64,000 nt of DNA from Jacaranda mimosifolia (GCA_018894105.1 CM032121.1:6614507-6678506); one strand, 5' to 3'; positions 33,032 through 46,911 are shown, counted from the first letter of the stretch. Notes: generated from the letters alone by a model not told the origin. Translations and numbers: made by a program.

Positions 33032-34681
33032 TCAAGCGAAGGCTGCCAATTTGGGTTTGGGTGGATCAACAAGGCAACGATTGAGAAGGTCATCAATTGA
33101 AGTATAGTTGTGCTCAGGGTACAGCTGAGAAGCCTCCAAGTCGTCTTCTCTGAGTTCAAAACTGACCTGAGCACCAGCTATGAATATGTTGTGAAGAATG
33201 GCCACTGGTATGTTGTCTGGGAAAGGTAAATCTGCATTCACAAATGGAATCAATTCTACATTTCAATATATATACACATTGTTTATCTGTCTACTAAAAT
33301 GATGCCCTCTATTCCACTGTGCATTTTGAACAATAATTGAATTGTATACATTGGTTAGTGGTAAATGTAATAATTGCAGTGAGTGGATTCAATTTTAATT
33401 TGTATGTGTGTGCATCTAAGATGTATGTTATGCATGTTTCATGAAGTGGGCTGCTGAAATTTTTACACTGGGACTGGTTGATGAGTTCTTGCTCAGGAAC
33501 ATGTTTTCTTTTAATAGAACGTCCTGTTTTTCTCTCCCAAGCAGCAACCAAATCTAATAGAGAGATGATATTTTTGGGGGGCCTGTAGATAATGACTCTG
33601 TTGGCTGCTCTAGGATCAGTTGCAGCTTTCACTGTGTAGATTGCAACATCTTCTTCGTAGTTCAACACAGCTGCACATCAATATTGCAAATGTTTCATTT
33701 GTGTTACTAATACAAATTTGCAAATTATATATATATATATATATGTAATATATTGAGGTACCCTTGGCTTCGCCATCTCCATAGAGAGTGACTTCATCGG
33801 ATTCGTGATGTGGATGGAGCAAATAGCCAACAAAATATGCTGCGAACGAGTTAGCAGATACATAGGTAAATGGGATCCCTGCTTCCTCAGTTGCCCTCCT
33901 TATCTTCTTCTTATTGTCAAGTAGCTTCTGGAATGGCGGCAGTGCCCCACTTACCCTGTCTACTTCATTCCCAAATTCTGATGGAACAAACCTCTATATA
34001 TATTTTAACCGCCCAGTTAATAAACACACACACGCGCGCGCGCCCGTGTGTCTCTGTGTGTGTTTTTGTGTGTCTACATGCGTGCCAGGCCCTGATACAA
34101 ATAAATATTCAAAGTGAAATAAAGAAATACTACACCTTTATGTTGCCAGCCTCTTTGATGGCACTGATTATCTTGAGTTGATCAAGATGTTGAGGGACGG
34201 CTAATGCTGATATCACAATATCTACCTCTTTCGTCACAGAAATGAGTTTTTCATGTTCATCCAATTCTCCCTGTGTAAAAACAAAGATCAAGAATGGAAT
34301 ATGTACCATCAACAGATATACTTTGTCTATATTCATTAAGTTTGAGTAGGAGATCGGAACATGAAATGAAATAGAGATCTTAAAATGGTATTTACAATTT
34401 GGATCCTCTATAGGTACATGCATCCATCATGACTACTTCATTTTAAATTAGTTTAATTAAGGTATGAAAAATCAGTAAATATATGAACATACTTGGCAAA
34501 CAATAACTCCGATAGACTCCAAATTCTTGAGAAGTTGAAGCTTCAAAGGATCGGTGTGGGGTTTAACGGGACGAACATAGGCATAAGCTGTATGGCCCAT
34601 GGAAATGCTTGCGTTGATCAAGTACCTACCAAGGTAGCCAGTAGCTCCAAATATCAGAATTTTGCTCTTTCCAGCAGCCAT
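33032..34681 (-). CDS. Eugenol/isoeugenol synthase-like reductase, copy B
   Basis: Same five-exon gene as copy A: 34493-34681, 34136-34270, 33762-33993, 33467-33670, 33032-33231; product 319 residues, all splice sites kept. Exons 1-3 look identical to copy A (GATGYLG loop, NKKKIRR Lys). Exons 4-5 carry replacements: [11 protein letters not shown] for [15 protein letters not shown] for ITRK, Tyr for Asn at the codon split by intron 4 (exon end CAGT for CAGA), NIFIAG for NIFVAG, and LVDPP for LVYPP. The change to CAGT weakens the base next to the donor but GTAAAA itself is unchanged. Probably functional; substrate preference could differ slightly. Confidence 0.85.
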
Positions 34682-34799
34682 GTAAAAACTTTATATGTGT
34701 ATCTATAACTTCTCACTCTGTCTGGACTCTCGTCTATCCTATGTTAGCTCTCTCTCTGTGTGCGCGCGCAAAATGCAAATAGAATTTGGCAGCAGAAGC

Positions 34800-34808
34800 C
34801 TATTTATG
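34800..34808 (-). promoter_or_regulatory. Probable TATA box of reductase copy B
   Basis: Same CATAAATAG and leader as in copy A; the promoter region shows no difference that I can see, so the two copies should share regulation. Confidence 0.5.
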
Positions 34809-34809
34809 A

Positions 34810-37800
34810 GGGACTAACTTCGCTTGGGTGTAGCTAGACTGTGTGTATATATATCTGTACACTAACTATTATAATTATTTATAGTTAAATTGATTTCATT
34901 AAAGTATATCAGTTAGGGAGATTTTTTTTTTCTTCAATAATTTATATGCATATGTGCACCAAAGAGTCTCCCATATAATATGAGAGATCAAGACTTTGCC
35001 AATTGGTATGTGGCCTAGTTGCATAAGTCTCTCACATTATATGAGAGGTCAGGAGTTTGAGCCATAACAAACTCTTGATATGCGTGCGTGTGCATAAATA
35101 AATAAAAAAAATCTAGTTAGGTTTGGATGCACATAGAAAGAAACAAGCTATTATAAATTTGCAATCTATATTTTTTCTTTTCTTTCTTATTAAATTATAC
35201 TAATTGACCATATTTATTTTCTTTCTAAATGGAAATTTCCAGGTGGCTTTAATGATTTGCTTTTTTAAAAAAATCTCACTCCATAATAACAATTTTCTAA
35301 GGGTAAAAAAATATACATTATCAACATTATTTCTGCTTCTAAAAGGTAATAATATTTTTTTCAGGCCGTAGTTGTTGAGTTGGGAGGCTCAAGACTATAG
35401 TTTTTAAGACTTTAGTTCGAATTTTGCCTATGTTTTTATTGAATATATTCATAGAATAAGAATAGTGGTACATGATTAATGAAACGTATCTGTTGATACT
35501 TGATACACTACCTATGTGTACTTTTGAAAATATGATATACACACACACACACACACACACACATTTAATAAATATATATTTGTTAAGATGAAAAAATTGG
35601 TGGAATTGATTTAATAAATCTTTTATGAGTTTAATTTAAAATAAAATATAAGTGTTAATGCAAGTATTAAGTAAAATATGTATACTATAAATATACATAT
35701 ATAGTATTAGATTACCACTTGATCAATCAGTAATGACTATTAGTTAGGTTCGCATATATATGTATATATATTAGATATTCCAATTTTGAGATAATAAGTT
35801 GTAATTTAACTTGAAAATATTATATTATTACTAAGAATTAAATTATTGAGACTTTAGGAATTGATAATAAAGACAATAGGTATCCTAGCTAGTCCTAGAA
35901 GGTAAATAACTAGGTTCTAGTTGTAGTAAAACACTTTTCCCATACATATAAATCCCTACAATCTAAAACTCTAGCCACACAATCAAATTTCTTCAAAAAG
36001 AAAGGGAAGTTGAGTAAGTGATTTTGGGGCAGTCATCGGTGGTGGTGTTGGTTAGTTAGCTTCTTCATTCTATTTTCTTCAAAGAATTAGGTTCAAACCT
36101 TTCTTCTTTTAACTGTTAATGGCTAAAATTTAGAGTGTCTGATGCTGGAAATTGTTGAAATTTTTTCAGCAAAGAATTATGACTTGTTGGAAATTCAATA
36201 CACACTGATACTGATGCTGTTCCTCCCCCCCCCCCCACCACCCCCCCCCGCCCCCACTCTTACTCCCTTGGTCTCAAAAATCTCTTATTGTTTTTGAGAG
36301 AGTTTTGGGAAATTACTGAATGTCTGAAGTTGATCAGTGTATGGGATTTTAATAGGGGTTTAGATTGTCAAATTTTGTCATGATATGACATTGATTTCTT
36401 TGCAATGCTGAGTTCATTAGATAAGTAGTACAAACTGAGGAATTAGTCTTTCTCTTTTTCTTTTTCTTTTTTTTTTTTTTTTGAATTTGATTAAAGGTAA
36501 TACAACTTGTAAAATGGAATTGCTCGCAACCGTGTTTAGGACGTGATTAGTTTATTTGGTTGATCATGACATCTGCATTCCATTTAATTCAGTGCGTGCT
36601 GGCATTGGGGCCATATAGGTTGAAAAAAATTATGTTCATGCAAGTTTACATCAATTATGGAGAAGTATTGAAAAAGATCGGTAGTTTCTTGTCTTTGACT
36701 TTGTTTGTTGATTTGTAGAAACCCCAAAATTGACTTAGATTATTTTGGTGCCAATTATAATTGTTGGTCTTGAGGCATACAATAACGTTATGGCACCCAT
36801 ATGACTAGTTTTGAATAAATTTTATTTGCTAGGTCATCCAACTAAATTAGTGGTTTATGCTAGCCATCTAAACTAGTTTTGGCATGTTTCTTTAATGAAT
36901 TAGGTGACTCACAACTAACTTGATTAACTCTGAGTGTGTGATTTGACTTCTAAGATCAATATTGAATGTGAGTGCCTAAACATATATGTATTATATAGTA
37001 TTTTTTTTAAAATCCAGAAGGATATACGCTACGTAATTCACTGACAATTTTTTATTTTACACTGCACTATGTATGTATTCCATTGTGCACAAAAAAGAAA
37101 AACAAATCCTTATTTTACTTCTAGACGAAAGAAAAACATGTGCTTTTATGAACTTTAATGCTTCTAGACTAACAATTAAATTCGATGATCAACTGATGAC
37201 TGAGTTATCTATTACCGCTACTGCTACTATTATTGTAAGTTGGATTCAATTAGGTCTAGGTGTGTGAGGGACTTCACTAAGCAGTAGCGGGCTTGTTGGT
37301 TGAATCCTAAGCCCCCAGGATCTAATCCCTCCAGAGCACAAAAAAAACCGTTTGTAGTTTGGGTGGGTCATAGGAATACCCGAGGACCTATCAGCCACCT
37401 ACACCATCATACATATAACATATGGTCCTACTCCTACACTCTTATTTGTTTGTTTAGTAAGTGTAGAAATTAAGGAACTATTTCTGATATATGATTCGTT
37501 AAGTTACAACTTCCAAATATTGGGAAGTAAACCAGTTGGGAGAGTCTGCATCAAAGGGTTGATAGGCAACTCCAAATGGGAAACTTGAATGGATCGGGGG
37601 CAACCATTGGTGGCTGCCCTGACCGTCACTTAAAAAAAAAATAAAAAATTGTAACACAATTATAGAAAATTCAACAAAAAATAATAAGTGATGACATAAA
37701 TATTTTTATTAATTATATATTAAGTGATAAAATTTTAATTTCTTGATTTAATGACTTTTATAAATTTAATAGCAATAAGAATAATATTTAAATTATTATC

Positions 37801-38257
37801 ATTGACACGACAATTTAATGACAATAAAATGCCTGATACAACGCAGTGTAGTGCGCATGAGGGCGCCTTGATAGGACACTTGGATAGTGCTGGCATTGAT
37901 CATTGTGCGATGCATATCAGCGTTTGAGTCTGACCCATTCAAATGAAACCGACGGGACACTTAATGTTTATGGACAGTTACTGGATATTAAATTCACATC
38001 TCGTAGCAGTTGGGAATGTCAAATGCATAGTTTTGCAGGTTGATTTTTATGCAGCTAAGGACTTCACAACTCTGAGATGAGTACTATGTGCAGGCCTTGG
38101 GCAAAAATCTGGCATACTATATTATTTTTTTGGTTTAATATGAGAGCAAAGCTGGGTTGCAGCCTGTAAATTTGTATGTTTCTTTGTCATAATATTGCTT
38201 GCAAGTTGCAACTCTCTCAAGCTTTAATTTCTCCTGCACTATGATATTCCAAGCATA
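34810..38257. other. Gene-poor spacer, unit B
   Basis: Matches 4839-8263 apart from microsatellite lengths, an enlarged C-rich tract at about 36225-36255 (C runs broken by ACCA and G), and single substitutions. It includes the TATA-like motif at 35947. No gene is seen. Confidence 0.5.
34965..35101 (+). mobile_element. SINE-like remnant, unit B copy
   Basis: Identical to 4994-5130, including the internal duplication. Confidence 0.35.
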
Positions 38258-38265
38258 TAAGTGAA

Positions 38266-39037
38266 CAGTGGCGGAGCCAGAAAATATTCTCAGTGGGGTA
38301 AATTTTTTTATTAAAGTAGATCACATTAACTAATTAATTAATATAATAAACATCTAATTCGGAATTACAGCACGTTATTTCCAAAGGCGACAATCTGATC
38401 TTAATTTAGGTTAGAATAGGATTTAATTGCATATTTAGGTTTTAAAAATATTTTTCGATAGTCAAAATTCTCAAAACTTTGAAAATTATCTTACCGATAA
38501 AAATAACGTTTACCGATTAAAAATCAAATACCAATAGGTTAAAATTCGAATGTTTAAAGAATTACAAATTAATTAGGGGTATTTCAATAAAAGAAATTTC
38601 AGGAGTTCAAGGGTTCCTAATTCAATTGTAATTGAATTAGGGGAATATCATTTGGGTGAGTTTCAACTATTTATGAAATTAAAATTTAATTATAGTTTAA
38701 TTAGGGGAAATTCTAGGTTGTTACATAAAGTAATTTGATTTTTTTTTTAGTGTATATAATTTTAACTTTTGTGCATTTATATTTTAACACACAATTTAAA
38801 AAGATAATGTTGAAAATTATACCAATTAATCAATTAGTCACTTCTTTCCTAGTTGAATTATTGACCCCCTCATTAAAGAATTTTTATTTTTTTCACTGGG
38901 GTCAATTGAAGGTAAAATTTATTTTTTCGAAAAGATTACATATATATATAGACACACACACACACACATGTATAAGGAGAAAAAAATATTCAGTGGGGTC
39001 ATTTGACCCCACTGAACACTGCGTGGCTCCGCCGCTG
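38266..39037. mobile_element. Non-autonomous hAT-type MITE, unit B copy
   Basis: As at 8272-9035, with TAAGTGAA at 38258-38265 and 39038-39045. It is 772 bp; the extra bases are mostly in an AC tract near 38952-38967 and one added G. Confidence 0.88.
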
Positions 39038-39652
39038 TAAGTGAAGGATGTTTACTGCTTAGTGGATAGGCTGACTATCTGGTGTACAACTAAGCCGCAC
39101 AATGGACGAAGAGCTAATCGATGCTGATTGCTGATGGTACATATTTTTCCACAATGATACGCATGGTATGACCCAACGAGCTAAACAAATATCATTGCTC
39201 AATGTAGAAAATTTTGAATCCGATCAAAATAAAAACTAACATGAAATTGGTCTAGAGTGCATGTCTTTTCACAAGACTTAAAAATTTAAGAATTTCATAG
39301 TTATAAAATTATGGAATGCCAACTTTTATCACTTGATTAATCACACAAATACTCCACACCTTACTTTTATATTTTACTTTTCTTTAAATCTAGAACTAAA
39401 ATTAGTTCGAATTTTTTTTTAATTGTTATCATATATATATATAATTGATTTATCATATCTTAACTAATTTTTAAATTCAAAGAATACAAAGTGTGGAGTT
39501 GATTTTTATGCTTGTATCAATTTTTTTAAAATCTTAATCCTTAAAAAGAATAAACTAGTCACACATTAAACATAGCGCAGTTATATCAAATCAAGGAGAA
39601 AGAAAGTATTTATAATAAATTAATAGAAAATATGATATTTATTTTAAGAAAA

Positions 39653-39772
39653 TTTTTAGAACATAATATATTGAAGCTGTTAGAAAAAATATTTCTTAAA
39701 TTCAGTAACCTACTCATTCCTAACACAAAAATTCATGCATCTTTTTAATTTCATTTTGGAAAGATAGTTCAC
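39653..39772. repeat. 120-bp direct repeat, left of the CACTA copy B
   Basis: Same as 9649-9768; its partner is 44084-44203. Confidence 0.9.
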
Positions 39773-39783
39773 CACTACTAAAA

Positions 39784-40380
39784 AACAGACTTTTAGTGAC
39801 TGAAAAATCGGTCACTAATTCAACAAAAATCGGTCACTGATGTAATTAGTGACCGAACTGCGCGGTCACTAAAACCCTCGTTACTAATTCAAATTAGTGA
39901 CCGAAACCATCATCGGTCACTAATTAGTGACCGCCCATCGGTCACAAATTTTAAAGTATCGGTCACTAAATTTTTTCAAGGCCATACATTTAATCGGTCA
40001 CAATTGGGTCACTAATTAGTGACGAATTAGTGACTGATTACTAATTGGTCATTAATTAGTGACCGAAATTCAGTAACAAAATATCAATATTCGGTCACTA
40101 ATTCGTGACTGATTGCTGATCGGTCACTAATTAGTGACCGAAGTTCGGTCACAAACAATCGGTCACTAGTTTGTGACCGAAATTCCGTCACAAAATATCA
40201 ATATTCGGTCCTAATTAGTGATTAATTGCTAATCGGTCACTAATTAGTGACCGAATTTCGGTCACAAAATCATCGGTCACTAATTAGTGACCGAATTAGT
40301 GACCTTTTCGGCCACAATATGTCACAAATCAATGACTGAATTTCAGTCACTAATTAGTGACCGACCGCGTTTCGGTCACA
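39784..40380. repeat. CACTA left subterminal repeat cluster, unit B
   Basis: Same word array as unit A, about 40 bases longer through gain of one or two partial repeat steps. Confidence 0.8.
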
Positions 40381-40640
40381 AAAATTTATTTGCACCAAAA
40401 ATAATTTATTTAAAAATTTTGAATTCCATTTCAAAATAATATATAATGAATATTTCACAATCATAGCCCATCATCAATTTATAACTCTAAAAATATAATC
40501 CATACCATCAATGCATAAGCATAAAAATAACAATTCATACAACCATAATCCAAAATCATATGTTTAAACCAACCCATCCAAATATAAGTTTAAATATCAA
40601 CAACAGTATGTAGTACAAAAATAGGCAAATAACCATTAAA

Positions 40641-41520
40641 CTAACTCTCATTGTCACCTCCGTTATTGTCATTCGAACCACCACCATGCACTGCATTCAA
40701 CTTTTCCATGCATGTTGTCAATGTCGCCATTAAAGCTTGCTCCCTCGCCTTTGCATCTTCAATTATTTTCATGAAAATTGCTTCCCTATTTGCAGCCGCT
40801 TCCCTCTCCTTAGCAACTGCCTCCCTCTCCCTAGCCAAATGCTCATCAACAACTTTTGTAATTGTTTCTTGCAAGTAGTCATGTGTAACATGGTTGTTGA
40901 TTGATCTTGAGGAGGTCTCAGTAGCAACAATGTCACGGCAATGAAATGTATTCCCATAACCATACACCCTACCCTTCATAGCACCGCCACTAATCTCAAC
41001 CCATTTTTGTGCATCAAAGGAGCTTTTTGGAGTTGAGTTACTGTCAAGATTACTTGCATGTGTTCTATACTCCTCCTACACAAATTATCACCATTACTTG
41101 CAACCAAGCGTGCTCTAATTATAAGTTATAAAAATAACTAATTCACTTCTTCTATATCCTATAACTACACCAATATAGTATCTTCACTATTAAAATAAAA
41201 GTTCCTATAAATCCGAACAATTGCCACATGATTACCAAAAAACACTCAACTTAATCCAATAAATAAATCCAAATAAAGAAACTAAAAATATTATCACCCT
41301 AACACTCCAACACACTTACAACCATATTCAACTTTTCAATACTAAGTATGTACAACACACTTTCTGTAATTTGGTAATAGTATTTCCAACCCAAAAATGT
41401 TCAACATAAAAGAAACACTTACTTGGACCCTCTTGGATTTGTTGTCGACATATTCACCTTTTCCTTGTGCTTTTCGGTGAGTTCGGTCATGAACCTCCAC
41501 TTGGCTAACCACTATGCCAC
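40641..41520 (-). pseudogene. Ptta/En/Spm (Transposase_24-like) exons, unit B
   Basis: Same two exons as 10598-11477, with one residue change visible (HCRDIVA for HCCDIVA). The acceptor of the first exon now reads CAAG rather than CACAG because of an added T, still AG. Confidence 0.65.
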
Positions 41521-41654
41521 CTTGTGACTACATTAAAATAATAATATTAACACTTGCTCTAAATATTAAATGAAATTGAATTTAGAAATGGAAAAAAACC
41601 ATTCTACGCATATTAAATGAAATTGCACTCATTCATTTCAGTGTCTTTTTTGTA

Positions 41655-42022
41655 TTATAGCATGCAATTGTTGACACAAACATGAATTTTCTCATAATCG
41701 AGACCAAGTGCTGCCATCATTTTCTTTGCATGGTATAAATTACCCGGGAACTTCTCATCTTCTGGCATCATACTTTTCATTAATGATATAATGCGATCGA
41801 CACATGCTTGTGGCAAGTTGAAGTCAAATTTAATATTCAACAATTGAGAAACGGCTGAAATCTAGTAAGTTTCTTGCACCCTTGCCACAAAGGTTCCTCT
41901 GCATCTTTTAATAAATCAAAAAACTTTTGGGCAGAGGAATTGGGTGGTTCGATATCAATTGGATGCTCGTCCCTGTCAAATCCCCAATCAAAGTTGGGGC
42001 ATGCAACATCCATAACCAGGTT
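41655..42022 (-). pseudogene. TNP2-like CACTA transposase fragment, unit B
   Basis: Same frameshifted fragment as unit A, with FFDLLKDAEEP for FFDLLEDAEEP and LGLDYEK for LGLGYEK. The upstream frame continues farther here only because of a small indel; that extension is minisatellite translation, not protein. Confidence 0.75.
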
Positions 42023-42099
42023 CTCATTCAAAAGCGGAATACACACACAGAAAAGAGTGCCACAAAAGCCAATTGTGCCAGTTACAAAAGTGTTATCCC

Positions 42100-42231
42100 C
42101 AGTCCAGTTTCTGGAGGAATCCAGAAACTGGAACCAGTTTCTGGACTGGTTCCAGAAACTGGAATCTGAACCTGGAACCAGTTTCTGGACTGGTTCCAGG
42201 TTCCAGTCCAGAAACTGGAACCAGTCCAGAA
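42100..42231. repeat. Palindromic minisatellite inside CACTA, expanded
   Basis: Same words as 12057-12141 but about 47 bases longer, with an added CAGAAACTGGAACCAGTTTC step and a GGTTCCAGGTTCC rearrangement. Confidence 0.88.
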
Positions 42232-43412
42232 ACACTTGATTTTTAAGTAATGAACTTATTAAATATTTGAGTTAAGGTAAAAAAATAAAAAATAAAAAAT
42301 TATAATGTCATTCCATGGAAAGTTTCTACCTCCTTGGTTTCTCAATAAGTCAATTGGATGATGAGTACTTGCCCATCTCAAGTCCACATGTAAACTTCTT
42401 GCAATGGGATCATGAAAACTCATCTAGAACACCAATATCCAATATAATAGAGGGGAACATTGACAAGTCCACATGTAAACTTCTATATGTCCTCCTTAAT
42501 CAACATTAATTAATTCTTTCTTTAACTATAATGTAAGAATGAAATAGGCTTTAAAAATATCATTAATAGAGTTAAGGAATTAAGTCATATTTCAATGTTT
42601 CATAAATTGTTATACAATACATTTTCAACTACTAAAATAGCAATCTATGAGTAGTTTCAATGAAGTAATTATCTTCTCATATGAACTCCTTGCCGGTGTT
42701 TGAAGAAAAAACAAATTACAAACTAAATCCTTGGGGCTTCCCAATGACGGTCACAAAATCATTACAATCAAATGAAAGCCAACAAATAATAACATAAAAA
42801 TATTAACTATAATGTACACTAATCCTCGTAATATTCCAAATGGATACCGTCCAAAATCCAAATATACAATTGATAGGCTACATCAAAGCCTTTTCACTTA
42901 TCAATTATGTCCGTGACATATCATTAGACTCTCCTAGCAACTAATTAACCTACAATAAAATACATATTTTTACTAATAGACATGCTACAATAGACATACA
43001 ATTCTCCTAAAAAATCAAGTAAAGATAACAATCATTAATATATACAACAATTCCAAATAAACAAAAATAAAAAAAAACATATCTCTTGCCAGGGGAAAAA
43101 ACTTAAACATATACATAATTCCACACTTTCTTTTTCAAAAATTGAACAATAAGAAAAAATCAACATATAAAAATATTGATCAATACATAATTAAAAAACA
43201 CAATTCATACAATTTAACCTAGAGTGTTGACTAATAAGTTATTCAAAAACACATTTTATATAATTATAAATTCACAATAAAATAATTACCTTTTCCAATG
43301 CCAAAAATATAACAAATTTCAGCCTCTACACCTGCACAATTAAATAAAAATATTATATAATCATAACAAAATTAAAAAAAAAATTAAAAATTCAAATAAA
43401 AAAAAAATTAAA

Positions 43413-43536
43413 AATGTTGGTGGCTCCTACTAAAAAGTAGGAGCCACCGACGGAGGCCAGCTGCTGCTGACCTCCTGTTGAGACCAGAGGTCAGCAGCAG
43501 CTGGCCTCCGGTGCTAGGCCAGCAGCTGCCAACATT
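43413..43536. repeat. Nested double hairpin inside CACTA, unit B
   Basis: Stems are identical to unit A (43419-43431 with 43436-43448; 43452-43474 with 43487-43509). The two differences seen fall outside the stems, in the 12-nt loop and in the 3' single strand. Confidence 0.9.
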
Positions 43537-43878
43537 TTAACAAAAAAAAAAAAAAACAACAACTCTTACCTATGAGGGATTGCTACAGCAGCGGGAGAGA
43601 AGCAGCAGATTTGGGGAAATGTTTTGGGGGGGCTGGCCGTGGGTGTGGGGGGAAGGTTTGGGCAATTTAATTACTTTCTTTTTCTTTTCTTTTAATATTT
43701 TGTTTTTATATATTTGTTTAATATTTAAATTTTAAACTTTTACTTAATCATAATAATTTATACTTTAAATGGTAAATTTTTTAAAAACTTTAAATTCAAT
43801 ACTTCATTATTCAATAGTTTAATGTATGATTTTGAAATTCATATTTATGTACTTAATATTTTTATATATTATATTTTA

Positions 43879-44080
43879 ATGACCGAATTAGTGACCCCAA
43901 TTATCGGTCACTAAAATTAGTGACCGATGAAAATTTAAAGTGACCAACTTAGTGACCGAATTAGTGACTGACGCAACGGGGTCACTGATCGGTCACTAAG
44001 TGGTCACAATTTTATTAAAAAAAAATATTTTTAGATCGGTCATTAATCGGTCACTGATCAGTCGCTAATTAGTGACTGAA
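43879..44080. repeat. CACTA right subterminal repeat cluster, unit B
   Basis: Same as 13800-14000. Confidence 0.8.
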
Positions 44081-44083
44081 AAT

Positions 44084-44203
44084 TTTTTAGAACATAATAT
44101 ATTGAAGCTGTTAGAAAAAATATTTCTTAAATTCAGTAACCTACTCATTCCTAACACAAAAATTCATGCATCTTTTTAATTTCATTTTGGAAAGCTAGTT
44201 CAC
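44084..44203. repeat. 120-bp direct repeat, right of the CACTA copy B
   Basis: Same as 14005-14124. Confidence 0.9.
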
Positions 44204-44870
44204 CGTTAGATAGTTCTTATAGTTTTACAACAATTGCAATCTAGCACAATATTTTTAGGCGGTTTAAATCTTTTATTTCATTTTGTATTGTATTTTTTAT
44301 TTCATTTTATGAATATATGACACGCATATTAAAAATTTCATAATAAAAATAGTTGATTAAGAATCAGATACACTTGACATATATAAATACAACAAGGAGA
44401 TAGAATAAAAAATAAAATAGAGGGTTCAAAGTGATTTTTAGGCTTGAAATTATTTTTCCTTGCAACCAAGGGCAATATTGCAAATAGTTAAGTTTAATTT
44501 ATATTTGAGCAGCATGCCATTCCACCTTATTATATTCTCTGACATATGTTATGTCATTCATTTAAGATATGATCAATAAAATAATGTGAAATAGGGTATA
44601 GAATGTTCGAAATATTCTTAAAATAAAAAGAAATGTCCAAACATTCAAAATATTCTTACGTGTTCAATTCACATAGTCATTTCATTAACATTCTAAAAAT
44701 GCTTTAAGCATTCAACAATCAACACTCAAAGGACAAGCAAACCTATCCACATTCATCCCATGACAGCTTTCTCAAAGCAGACCACCACCACAGACCTTTC
44801 CCATTATCTCTTTAAGACACGACCTAAACTTGGTTCCCCACTAGAGGCGTCGCACACCTATTTTCAAGAA
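44204..44870. other. AT-rich spacer, unit B
   Basis: Matches 14125-14791; nothing is seen in it. Confidence 0.4.
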
Positions 44871-45484
44871 CAATGTTTTAAAATTCAGATTGGACCGGCC
44901 AGTTTGATTAGTTCAGTCGGTGATTGAGATTGATCTGATTCAAATTAAGCATGAAAATTGATCATAAGTTAACCGAATGCGAATCGATAAAAATCGATCA
45001 ATAATAAGTTAAATCAGTATTGATTCGACCTGTTATTTGCTGGTTCACTATTATTTAGTTTTCTTTATATATTTTTCCTGTCTTTTTAAAATTTTCCAAA
45101 AAAGGTAAATAATTTAATATATTAAAAAAATTATTTTATTATGTTAAACATTAAATTTGAAACTTGAAGGGATGACCAATTGTATTGATGTTAAATAGTT
45201 GTGTTATAATATTTGAATTAGACCATATATTTGCAATTGATCAATTGAGAAATAGTATTTTTCTTAAGAACCATTTGAATTTTTTTTTTTGACTAAAATA
45301 AGAAGGAAAATTTCTTTATTTATTTCTAGATTATTAGAATTTTTCTATTTTTTGTAATATATTAATAACATTATATATATTTATAAAAAAACATATAATT
45401 ATTGCTTCATTGTGACATCACACTTGTTGAACCGATAATTAGTAAGACTACCAATTCAATGTCCGGTTCGATTTTAAAACATTG
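44871..45484. mobile_element. MITE of 614 bp with CAATGTTTTAAAAT ends, unit B copy
   Basis: Same as 14792-15405, equal in length. Confidence 0.7.
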
Positions 45485-46903
45485 CCCAAGAAAGCCGACC
45501 TTCAAATATATATAAATAAATTGATTTGGCTAAGTCAAATAAATAAATATTAAATAATGTGTATATATGATAATGTTGATATTTTATTTTATAATATTTT
45601 TATAATTATATCTAATAATTTATCGTTCATTCAAATATATACTCAATTGAATGGCATAAAATTTTCAATAAAGTATCAGTTGACCAACTATTACTACACA
45701 AATCACAACTTCATGACAAAAATGAAAAAATGTCAAGTCCAAAGCATTTTAGTAAAGAAATATTATTATATTTGCCTTGTCGAAATTATAAGAAGATATG
45801 TGTTTTATTCGGATGATAGGGGCTGAAAATTTGTTTCTACGAGAAATTTGGAGTAGTTGAACCTCGGGCTTAAATAAATACCGTCCATACAGCTAAAGTC
45901 AAACTCAATCAATTAATATTTTTCTCCCGTCAAACTCAACTCACAATTTTTCACGTTTCACATTTATATTCATGATTTTTACATTTTTTTTTCAAGTTTG
46001 GCATTCATATCTGGCTGGATTGCACTATAAGAATTTCATTAGTAAAAGAAGAAAATACATGCATGCATGTTAGTATTCAACTGAAAAATGACGAGAAATT
46101 TTTTCTTGTAGATACTTGCACTAAAAACTTATTCCATCACAAAAGTTGAATCCTAATACAGAGTCAGAACATCAATGATAATTGGTGATACAACACCTAA
46201 CTAAATAACCAATTTATTTGTAATGTAGGCACTTAATTATAGAAGGAAAACAAGATTGCATTAAATAATGTTGAGATCATAATAATTAGACGTGAAATTG
46301 AAATTGAGATCTAACATATAAATTGTATGCTTGATTCTCTCTTTTGCAAAAAGATCCTCCATCTAAATGGGGCTACATGGGTATTTATAGGCGAGAGTAT
46401 TGTATTGTCATAGATTGGATGCCATTACGTGTCTTGAGATTGACGGTCTTCCTTGCAAAACAGTACATCAGTCCTTGTGTTACCTTGCTCATTTTGATGA
46501 TGACACGTGTCCTTCAACTTCATCTACGGTGCAGGTCTAACAAACCTCTTGGTCAGGTCGGGTCATTAATTCTCCAAGTTAAGATGGAATTCTCTTTTAA
46601 AAGATCCTTTCTTTTTATCATCATCATCAACTTCCCCACTTCTTCAGGTCTATTTATAGGGATGGAGAAGTTGACTTGATAGGCGATGCTCTGCGTAATC
46701 ATATGGTGACCAGTTATTGAGATGGCTAAATGCATTCAGTTTGTACTAATATGCTATGTAGTGTAAGCACATGCATGCATAGGAGTATTTTCCTTTCCTT
46801 TTTTTTTTTGGGCACCTCAAGGGTCAGTGAATCAGAACCGTCAGATTTATTTGTTAGATTTCATCCGCATCGTTTATGTGGCGTTTTCTTCGAGATCACT
46901 CCT
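45485..46903. other. Spacer ahead of the antisense gene, unit B
   Basis: Matches 15406-16824, including the G-box-like ACACGTGT and both TATTTATAG motifs. No gene is assigned. Confidence 0.4.
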
Positions 46904-46911
46904 TATATATA
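46904..46911 (+). promoter_or_regulatory. TATA box of the gypsy antisense gene, unit B
   Basis: Same TATATATA and spacing to the ATG at 47006. Confidence 0.5.

Larger units (their letters stand above)
39773..44090. mobile_element. Degenerate CACTA transposon, unit B copy
   Basis: As 9769-14011, with the same truncated right end. It differs in the subterminal array (an added GTGACGAATTAGTGACTGATT step near 40020), the longer minisatellite, and scattered single bases. Confidence 0.85.
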
